From a bacterium (lineage in GTDB: Bacteria > Bdellovibrionota > FAC87 > UBA2466), in contig JALHPX010000235.1 of NCBI GenBank assembly GCA_022842225.1, positions 1 through 5,470 on the forward strand: 5,470 nucleotides of DNA. The letters are read 5' to 3'. Each line of letters begins with the position of its first letter. The first letter of the stretch is position 1. Below are positions 1-5,097 of this stretch, piece by piece. Under the pieces are notes generated by a model. The model made no database searches and was not told the origin of the DNA. It saw only the letters and a list, made by a program, of their open reading frames with translations. The position numbers and the translations under genes are program-made.

Positions 1-1
1 T

Positions 2-1087
2 GTTCCTTTGTGGTGGCGGTGGGCGATCTGCCTTGGGTTTATGATCGGGTATGAGTACGCTGTCGTGGCGCGAGTCTATGGGTGGGGTTGTTTTTTTCTG
101 TGGCGTGGAATTACCGCCGACCGCCAGGGCTCACCCCGGGCGCCCTATTGGTTTGCCCTTGCTTGTCTGACGCAGCTTAGTTTTTTCGTCGCTCTTTTGG
201 GCTGGCTCGCACATCGATTTCTTAGCTCGCCCCGTCGAGAAAACTGGCTCCATTACTGGCCGCTCGCAGCTGCCATTCTCTTGATGTTGGCGCATGGAAC
301 ATTGGGGGCTCACCACCGTAATTGGAGCTGGGTAGAGTGGAACGATGCGGGGGCCCTCTTCAAAGCCTTGGGCACCACGCTAGCGACGCCGTTTATTCAC
401 GGACCTAAATTAGCGGTACCGGGATTAATAGTGCTCTTGGCCGCTTTGCTGCCACTCTCCAACCGCGCGCGCATAGGGCTTCTCGTATCGCTTGCTGCAT
501 TCACCTTTATCTTTGTCGTTCGCTATCGGGGAATGCCACACGCACGCCATGGGGGCGCGATCTTTTTGATATGGATGGCTCTACTGGTTAACCAACCCAC
601 CCTCTCTAAGTTTGCCAAAGCGATCATCGGCATAATTCTCGTCGTCAACATCCTCACTGGACTTGGAATGCGAGCACAAGACGTGCTCTATCCGTTTAGC
701 CATGCATCCGCAGCTGCAAAAGTAATTGAACAGCGTCTGGCGGAATCGCACAAACCCTTGCGCCTCTACGCCGACAAAATCGAAAATGGCCTGACGCTCG
801 CCGCCCTCCTGAATATCGATCTCTGGTCGCAAGGCCGGATATTTGGCTGCCCCTTTTTCGCTGGGTCCTGCGCAGAGCCCCCTCGCCCCTCCGCGGCAGA
901 TACTAAAGAAGGTATCGACGAGTGCGCGCGCAACCAGCTTTGCCTCCATGCCACCGAGATGTTCGAGTTGCCGCCTGAGAATCCAACGGGGTTCTGGCAA
1001 CCGCTCTTCAAACCAACCCAGCCTGCCTTACGAGAATCCATCAGCGTGTATGAATTTGTGCTCCACCCGGCCTCTGGCAAAAGATAA
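2..1087 (+). CDS. Polytopic membrane protein, C-terminal part (possible GT-C-type glycosyltransferase)
   Basis: The reading frame is open to the left edge, so the true start lies outside the window; the TTG at 8 is probably internal. Counting from that TTG, the visible 359 residues contain about seven or eight hydrophobic segments (near 5-32, 47-71, 83-98, 135-150, 156-171, 183-194 and 203-220), then a soluble tail of about 135 residues. An R-Y-R-G motif (172-175) and an R-H pair (180-181) lie in the loop between two late helices. The tail has four cysteines (281, 288, 306, 312), suggesting a disulfide-stabilised periplasmic domain. Many late membrane helices followed by a small soluble C-terminal domain resemble GT-C lipid-linked-sugar glycosyltransferases, but the N-terminal part that would carry the catalytic Asp is missing. 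Family assignment is therefore inference. The next gene starts 37 bases after the stop. Confidence 0.75.
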   Translation, partial: VPLWWRWAICLGFMIGYEYAVVARVYGWGCFFLWRGITADRQGSPRAPYWFALACLTQLSFFVALLGWLAHRFLSSPRRENWLHYWPLAAAILLMLAHGTLGAHHRNWSWVEWNDAGALFKALGTTLATPFIHGPKLAVPGLIVLLAALLPLSNRARIGLLVSLAAFTFIFVVRYRGMPHARHGGAIFLIWMALLVNQPTLSKFAKAIIGIILVVNILTGLGMRAQDVLYPFSHASAAAKVIEQRLAESHKPLRLYADKIENGLTLAALLNIDLWSQGRIFGCPFFAGSCAEPPRPSAADTKEGIDECARNQLCLHATEMFELPPENPTGFWQPLFKPTQPALRESISVYEFVLHPASGKR

Positions 1088-1104
1088 GTGACAGAGCTTT
1101 GTCG

Positions 1105-1115
1105 TATGCTAATTT
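1105..1115 (+). promoter_or_regulatory. Putative extended -10 promoter element for the archease-like gene
   Basis: The sequence TATGCTAATTT contains TG-N-TAATTT, an extended -10 type element, or TATGCT read as a plain -10 hexamer. No convincing -35 box is seen 16-18 bases upstream. The ATG at 1125 follows after only nine bases, so transcription would begin within a few bases of the start codon. The identical 11 bases occur ahead of the SGNH hydrolase gene at 3687-3697. This is a motif-based inference with no experimental support. Confidence 0.35.
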
Positions 1116-1124
1116 GTCGCCTCT

Positions 1125-1568
1125 ATGGCCGAGCGACGGATTGAGTTTCAAAAGATTGCACGCAGTAAATTGACGGGGATTCGCGTCGAAGCGCCGTCGT
1201 TGCAGCGAGTCTTTTTAGACGCGGGGCTGGCCTTCTTTGATTCGCTCGTCACGGGTAGCCGGCAGATCGCGGGTGAAACGGAACGTAAGAAGATCGAGAT
1301 CCAGTCCTCCGATCCCAAATCCCTCTTCAAGGACTGGTCGAAGAAACTCCGCTCACTTTATGTCGACGAGAAATTCATCGCCTCTCGCGCTGTATTCGAG
1401 AAATTCGACGGTAAAATAATCGTCGCCGTACTCCATGGTGCCGCCTACAACTCCCTGACTCACGGCGCTTTTCAAGCTATCGGCGAAATTGCCACCGAAA
1501 ACGCCATCCTCACTACCGAAGGCCCGCTCGATAAACCTTTTGCGGCCGAAATCTGCTGGCCCGTCTAA
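1125..1568 (+). CDS. Archease-like protein lacking the canonical metal-binding residues
   Basis: The length (147 residues) and pattern match the archease family, small cofactors of the RtcB RNA ligase. Visible correspondences are the N-terminal strand ending in G-I-R-V (18-21); a helix with A-x-L-A-F-F-D (33-39), matching the archease A-x-L-A-x-F motif; an IEIQ strand (57-60); a helix with D-W-x-x-x-L (70-75), matching W-L-x-E-L-L; a DGKIIVAVLHG strand (95-105); and a loop with His113 where archeases have a conserved K-H. The H-T-A-D segment before the Gly is replaced by A-R-S-K-L-T, and the penultimate C-terminal Asp is replaced by W-P-V. Both acidic metal ligands known from archeases thus appear lost, so canonical RtcB activation is doubtful. 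No rtcB gene is in the window. The ATG has no Shine-Dalgarno sequence. Fold assignment is by eye; the real role is unknown. Confidence 0.6.
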   Translation: MAERRIEFQKIARSKLTGIRVEAPSLQRVFLDAGLAFFDSLVTGSRQIAGETERKKIEIQSSDPKSLFKDWSKKLRSLYVDEKFIASRAVFEKFDGKIIVAVLHGAAYNSLTHGAFQAIGEIATENAILTTEGPLDKPFAAEICWPV

Positions 1569-1593
1569 GTTCGGTTTTTAGGGGCTTATCCCT

Positions 1594-1599
1594 TATACT
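1594..1599 (+). promoter_or_regulatory. Putative -10 box (TATACT) directly before the DUF2298 gene
   Basis: TATACT differs from the TATAAT consensus at one position and ends only six bases before the ATG at 1606. A start site about seven bases downstream of the box would fall on or next to the start codon, giving a leaderless mRNA. No AG-rich Shine-Dalgarno sequence precedes the ATG (the bases are TTTACCC). A possible weak -35 (TTCGGT, 1570-1575) lies 18 bases upstream. A short AGGG/CCCT inverted repeat (1580-1583 and 1590-1593) falls within the spacer. Confidence 0.4.
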
Positions 1600-1605
1600 T
1601 TACCC

Positions 1606-3645
1606 ATGTCGATATGGATGCCAATTCTAACTGGTTGGTTGTCGTGGTGGATGATCGCGATAGCAGCGGGGGTACTTTTCTTTCCACTCTTTCACCGCAT
1701 CCTGCCCAATGCGTTTGCCTGGGGTTTTAGTCGATTTGCGGCGCCGTATCTCATTACCTGGGTTGCATTGGCTCCCGGTGTGTATGCTCCCGTGAAGATT
1801 CCAGTGGGCGCTGTCGTCGTTATCGGTGCGGTGCTCGGAGCTTTGTGCTGGGCATCGTTCATGCGCAAGAATTGGCAGCTCAACCAGCAGCAGCTGCAAG
1901 AAATCCTCTTCACTGAAATCGCTTTCGGCAGCTTCTTTCTCGTCGTGTCTCTCCTGCTAGCACTCAACGGCACACTCTTAGGAAACGACGATATGCGCGA
2001 CACTTCCATCTGGACTTCGCTGTGGATGGATACAAAATTTCCGGCGGAAGATCCCTGGCTCGCGGGTAATACCCTGCGCTACTACATCTTGGGCCTCTAC
2101 CCCCTGCTTTTTCTGGGGAAACTCTCCGCGGCAGGCCCTCTCGAGTCCTACAATCTCGGACTCGCATTTACGTTGGCAAATTACTTTCTACTCGTTGGGC
2201 TTTGCCTAAGAGCGATGGGAATGCCAGGCTGGCTTTCGAGCGGCGGCGCCGCAGTTGCAACGCTTGGCTGCAATCTCCAAAGCGCATGGCAGGTGGCCCG
2301 CAAGTTGGTTTACGGTGAACCGTTTAACTCCACCGCCGTTTTTATGATCGATCAAGGCTCCAACTACGCTCTTTACTCTCCGTTGCTTGCCTTCTCTTGG
2401 CACGCCCTGCACCCGGATTACATCGCCTTTCCATTCTTCGCGGCCATTATTGCAGTGTGTGTGGCGACGATTTATTCCAAGCACCCACAACGTTGGATTG
2501 TTCAGGCACTGCTGGGCGGATTTCTAGTTTCTTGGATCTGGGGCACCAACACCTGGAACGTCCCTTCCGCACTGCTGATGCTTTTTGCGACGCGCGTTTT
2601 TTTCCACGACAAGAAATCGCCTGTAAGAGCGGTTTTTTTGGATTGGAAGTGGTCGGGCGCGCTCATTGCTTCTACCTTGTTCTTTAGCTGGCCTTCCTTC
2701 CAATTAAGCGCCGGCACTCCCACGCGGTTTGTCCTTGGGCTGAGCCAAACTCCCGCCATCGCCCTGCTTCGGCATTGGGGCCTGTGGTGGGCACCGCTTT
2801 TGGTCCTGGCACTGCTTGCAAGCACAGTCCGCGCGCGTCGGATCCTGGCGATTGCTGTAGTCGTCATCGTTGGATTTAATATTTCTGCCGCGTGGATCTT
2901 CATCGCCGCCGGAGCTGTAGCAGTTTATCTGCTTGGAAAAAGGAAAGAGCTTTCGGATCTGGAGCGCGTCATTTTATTTGCCGGTTTCATTGCAGTTGCT
3001 TTATCCAGCGTCCCCGAATGGATTCACCTCTATGAGAAATGGGGACGCTTTAACACCGTACTTAAATTCAATGGACCTAGCTGGGCGTTGTTTGCCGTTG
3101 CCTCAATCGGATCCTGCTGGGCCCTGCGTAAGCGCATGGCCCACGGCGTGTGGATTGGGTCGCTCACCTTGTTCGTTGCGCTGCAGAGCACTTTCTTATT
3201 CTATTCGACTGCAAAGCAATGGCGCGAGGTAGGCTTTCAACCCATCGACAACAAGTACCGAGTGGAGCAGCTCTACCCTGCCGATAGAGAACTCATTGCG
3301 AAATGGACAGCGATGGAACCCGCGCAACTCGCCGGCCAGCAGATCCTGGAGGCATCGGGAACGGAATACTCGCCAAAAATGTTTGGTCGGATTTCGGCGT
3401 TGAGCGGGGCAAAGAGCTATCTGCTCTTTCACGATCACCAACACCAGTGGCTTCTCTACGGCGGCAAACCCGAAGTCGATATGCGCAAACAGGTCGTCGC
3501 CAAAATCTACGGCGGGGAATACTCTTCCTGCGCCGAACTAAGGCAATTGCTCCAGGAAAATGGCATCACTGCTGTTATCACCGGCCAGTTAGAGCGTGAA
3601 ACCTACGCCCCCCAAGACATCGAAAAACTGCAATCCTGTCTATAA
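1606..3645 (+). CDS. DUF2298 (Chlor_Arch_YYY) family membrane protein, putative GT-C glycosyltransferase
   Basis: Complete 679-residue polytopic membrane protein with about a dozen helices and a soluble C-terminal domain (about 550-679). Family hallmarks appear in order: D-D-M (128-130) after the first helices; F-P-A-E-D-P-W-L-A-G (145-154) followed by a Y-Y pair (159-160), matching the family's P-x-D-P-W-F-A-G...Y-Y-Y; S-Y-N-L-G-L (181-186); H-P-D (269-271); G-T-N-T-W-N-V-P (313-320); R-F-N-T-V-L-K-F (481-488), matching R-M-N-T-V-F-K-F; and in the tail I-L-E-A (580-583), G-R-I-S-A-L-S-G (594-601), Q-W (614-615), I-Y (634-635) and L-E-R-E-T-Y (662-667). The acidic residues in the first large loop resemble GT-C catalytic loops, so transfer of sugar from a lipid carrier outside the membrane is the usual inference; substrate unknown. 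At 679 residues it appears compact for the family. No terminator follows, so read-through into the next gene is possible. Confidence 0.88.
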   Translation: MSIWMPILTGWLSWWMIAIAAGVLFFPLFHRILPNAFAWGFSRFAAPYLITWVALAPGVYAPVKIPVGAVVVIGAVLGALCWASFMRKNWQLNQQQLQEILFTEIAFGSFFLVVSLLLALNGTLLGNDDMRDTSIWTSLWMDTKFPAEDPWLAGNTLRYYILGLYPLLFLGKLSAAGPLESYNLGLAFTLANYFLLVGLCLRAMGMPGWLSSGGAAVATLGCNLQSAWQVARKLVYGEPFNSTAVFMIDQGSNYALYSPLLAFSWHALHPDYIAFPFFAAIIAVCVATIYSKHPQRWIVQALLGGFLVSWIWGTNTWNVPSALLMLFATRVFFHDKKSPVRAVFLDWKWSGALIASTLFFSWPSFQLSAGTPTRFVLGLSQTPAIALLRHWGLWWAPLLVLALLASTVRARRILAIAVVVIVGFNISAAWIFIAAGAVAVYLLGKRKELSDLERVILFAGFIAVALSSVPEWIHLYEKWGRFNTVLKFNGPSWALFAVASIGSCWALRKRMAHGVWIGSLTLFVALQSTFLFYSTAKQWREVGFQPIDNKYRVEQLYPADRELIAKWTAMEPAQLAGQQILEASGTEYSPKMFGRISALSGAKSYLLFHDHQHQWLLYGGKPEVDMRKQVVAKIYGGEYSSCAELRQLLQENGITAVITGQLERETYAPQDIEKLQSCL

Positions 3646-3686
3646 CTTGCTCCTCCCCTTCGATCGTCTCGCAACGACCCTGCGTT

Positions 3687-3697
3687 TATGCTAATTT
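3687..3697 (+). promoter_or_regulatory. Putative extended -10 promoter element for the SGNH hydrolase gene
   Basis: TATGCTAATTT lies 37 bases before the GTG start at 3735 and is identical to the element at 1105-1115. It includes TG-N-TAATTT. No good -35 box is seen. Initiation about seven bases downstream would leave a leader of roughly 30 bases containing the GGAG ribosome-binding sequence at 3726-3729. It lies in the 89-base gap after the DUF2298 gene, which otherwise shows no hairpin terminator. Confidence 0.35.
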
Positions 3698-3725
3698 CCC
3701 GGCACTTTTTTAACTGCTGGCGAAT

Positions 3726-3729
3726 GGAG
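3726..3729 (+). promoter_or_regulatory. Shine-Dalgarno sequence supporting the GTG start
   Basis: GGAG sits five bases before the GTG at 3735. It supports GTG 3735 over the internal alternatives GTG 3804 and ATG 3840, which have no comparable purine-rich sequence. It is the only good Shine-Dalgarno sequence before any start in this window. Confidence 0.5.
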
Positions 3730-3734
3730 CCCCG

Positions 3735-4886
3735 GTGCCTTCGAATCTTTTGACCTTAGTTCTCACTCTGACTATCTCCTTCTGCGTCTACGGCGACCCG
3801 ACGGTGCAGCCCAAACGCAGTCTTTTTTCTAAGTGTAAAATGCTCATCGCGGGCGCGGTTGTTGCCTCTATTCCCGCTCTCGCCGGCGTGGAATTTGTAA
3901 CCACCGAGAGCGACACAGCGGAGACGGTGAGTTATCGAGCAGCGGATAAATCAGAACAGCTCAATGTTTTTGTCATGGGCGACAGCATCTCCGCCGGGAA
4001 CATGGCCTACGCTTCTGGACTTCAAACTATTTTGAGAACGCGGTCCAGGGAACAAGCAGGCTGGGCGCTCGACACCAACAAGAAAGACAACGGACTCAAT
4101 AGCGTGTTTGAACGACTCGGCGAGAAGTACCCAACCCGCATGGTAAATTCCGCTTGGTCTGGGGCTTATGTCGACGAGGCAAGCCCGCTGGATCGCACCG
4201 CTGCCAATACCGCGGGCCAAATTCGCAATCTCTCGGATCAAATGAAGCGTCTTAAGAGTTCAAAGGAAAAGCCCAACCTCATTCTGCTAGCGCCGTTTCA
4301 CAACAATCTCGATTTCTTTTACGACGTACAAAATGTGAAGGATCTCGACATCGCTCACAAAGAAAAGCTCGACGAAGCAGGCTATTTGAAAAAGATCCCT
4401 AGCGACATCGCAGCTGTTTATCTCCAGCACTTGCGTGAAGTGATCGCTCTCCAACGTCCGGAAGACGGCAGGCTTGCCATCGTGCTTTTTGGCAATATGA
4501 ACCTCAAAGCCGCCTTTGAAGCACGCGCAAAGGCTAAGGAGCTTCATGCCGCGGATAAAAAGAAATACCCTTATATTGACGTAGCAGACACCAACTTCCC
4601 GTCCGTGCGCCCAGAAAACCAAGCCAAGATGATTGACCTGGCCGAGCGCGTGAACACCGCAATTGAGGAAGTGGCTGCAACGCTAAATCAGGAAATCAAA
4701 GACGCTGGAAGAAGCGATCAAATTGAAGTGACGTACTCGGACGCTCTCGCGACGTCTAATCTCTCTGCCGTTGAGAACCTCCACAAGGACGACGGATTCC
4801 ATCCCTCCGCAGTTGGGCACAATGGGATCAGCGAAGCGGTCTACCCACAATTGGCCAAGCCCCTGAAGTTCATCGGATTCGAATAA
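3735..4886 (+). CDS. Exported SGNH/GDSL-type hydrolase (esterase/lipase superfamily)
   Basis: The 383-residue protein shows SGNH blocks. Block I is G-D-S-I-S (82-86), with Ser84 the expected nucleophile after a hydrophobic strand (V-F-V-M). A candidate block II is W-S-G (141-143). Block III is N-N-L-D (190-193) after strand L-I-L-L-A, with Asn191 a likely oxyanion residue. Block V is D-G-F-H (353-356), giving catalytic Asp353 and His356. The family hydrolyses esters of lipids, acyl groups or acetylated sugars; the substrate here cannot be told. The N-terminus is unusual: a first hydrophobic stretch (4-19), a basic patch K-R...K-C-K (27-35), then a second hydrophobic stretch (36-50) ending in A-L-A-G, a good signal-peptidase site. 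Starting at GTG 3804 would leave a textbook Sec signal, but only GTG 3735 has a Shine-Dalgarno sequence. A Lys/Glu-rich helical region (about 200-330) separates the blocks. Confidence 0.85.
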   Translation: MPSNLLTLVLTLTISFCVYGDPTVQPKRSLFSKCKMLIAGAVVASIPALAGVEFVTTESDTAETVSYRAADKSEQLNVFVMGDSISAGNMAYASGLQTILRTRSREQAGWALDTNKKDNGLNSVFERLGEKYPTRMVNSAWSGAYVDEASPLDRTAANTAGQIRNLSDQMKRLKSSKEKPNLILLAPFHNNLDFFYDVQNVKDLDIAHKEKLDEAGYLKKIPSDIAAVYLQHLREVIALQRPEDGRLAIVLFGNMNLKAAFEARAKAKELHAADKKKYPYIDVADTNFPSVRPENQAKMIDLAERVNTAIEEVAATLNQEIKDAGRSDQIEVTYSDALATSNLSAVENLHKDDGFHPSAVGHNGISEAVYPQLAKPLKFIGFE

Positions 4887-4923
4887 AAAAAAACAGGCCC
4901 AGGAGAGCATCCTGAGCCTGTTT
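4885..4923. terminator. Bidirectional rho-independent terminator between convergent genes
   Basis: AAACAGGC (4891-4898) pairs with GCCTGTTT (4916-4923). After one C/A mismatch, CAGGA (4900-4904) pairs with TCCTG (4910-4914), closing the loop GAGCA. A run of nine A (4885-4893) gives a strong U-tract for minus-strand transcripts. The rightward U-tract is only three bases, so it is weaker for the SGNH gene, whose TAA overlaps the A-run. Confidence 0.85.
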
Positions 4924-4934
4924 CGAAATTTCGA
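4923..4934. repeat. Perfect 12-base palindrome TCGAAATTTCGA next to the terminator
   Basis: The sequence is its own reverse complement. It is flanked by CCTG (4917-4920) and CAGG (4935-4938), so a second hairpin could form that shares one arm with the terminator stem. It could be an alternative RNA structure, a dimeric-protein site, or chance. Confidence 0.5.
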
Positions 4935-4946
4935 CAGGAACCTTCT

Positions 4947-4991
4947 GTTTACGGTTTAAATTCTGACCACTCCGCTACAACTTCCGTAAAC
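4947..4991. repeat. Inverted repeat GTTTACGG / CCGTAAAC
   Basis: Arms at 4947-4954 and 4984-4991 are perfect 8-base reverse complements separated by 29 bases. The core TTTACGG recurs at 5051-5057 in the loop and arm of the neighbouring hairpin. On the minus-strand transcript the arms could close a long stem-loop upstream of the terminator. Confidence 0.45.
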
Positions 4992-5040
4992 CCGCATCCA
5001 CAGTAACTTCCACATCCATGAAAGTTTCTCTGTCTCTTTT

Positions 5041-5065
5041 CCCGGCTACCTTTACGGTAACCGGG
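5041..5065. repeat. Stem-loop in the 3' region of the minus-strand gene
   Basis: CCCGG (5041-5045) pairs with CCGGG (5061-5065), and TACC (5047-5050) pairs with GGTA (5056-5059) across one mismatch, with loop TTTAC. On the minus strand the stem begins 32 bases after the stop codon. It is followed by A residues rather than T on that strand, so it is not a classical terminator. It might protect the 3' end of the mRNA. Confidence 0.5.
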
Positions 5066-5097
5066 ACAAGATTTCTATTATCTACTTGGCTAAGTTG

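Larger units (their letters stand above)
4887..5097. other. Convergent intergenic region with terminator, palindrome and hairpins
   Basis: These 211 bases lie between the SGNH stop and the minus-strand stop. Besides the terminator they contain a perfect 12-base palindrome TCGAAATTTCGA (4923-4934), an 8-base inverted repeat GTTTACGG/CCGTAAAC (4947-4954 and 4984-4991), and a hairpin at 5041-5065. Two overlapping minus-strand frames are open here: one continues in frame from the minus-strand gene past its TAA to a TAG at 4975-4977, the other ends with a TAA at 4949-4951. Neither has a convincing start codon with a ribosome-binding site, so I do not call a gene. Confidence 0.55.

Noticed and set aside
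8..10. TTG at 8 as the true start of the first gene
   Set aside because: The frame is open to the left edge, there is no visible ribosome-binding site, and the protein begins in the middle of a membrane domain.
2206..2903. Long minus-strand frames opposite the DUF2298 gene
   Set aside because: They are antisense shadows of a well-supported membrane protein, with Arg/Pro/Ser-rich translations, no motifs and no start signals.
3705..3712. T-run after the DUF2298 gene as a terminator
   Set aside because: No stem-loop precedes the TTTTTT run at 3706-3711, so intrinsic termination is not supported there.
4946..4991. tRNA-like sequence on the minus strand (TAGCGGAGTGGTCAGAAT resembles a D-arm)
   Set aside because: The D-arm lookalike has no matching D-stem, and no proper anticodon arm, T-arm with TTCGA-type loop, or 7-base acceptor stem could be assembled.
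5041..5065. Hairpin as the terminator of the minus-strand gene
   Set aside because: The stem is good, but on the minus strand it is followed by AAAAGAG rather than a T-run. The hairpin at 4891-4923 has the proper U-tract.
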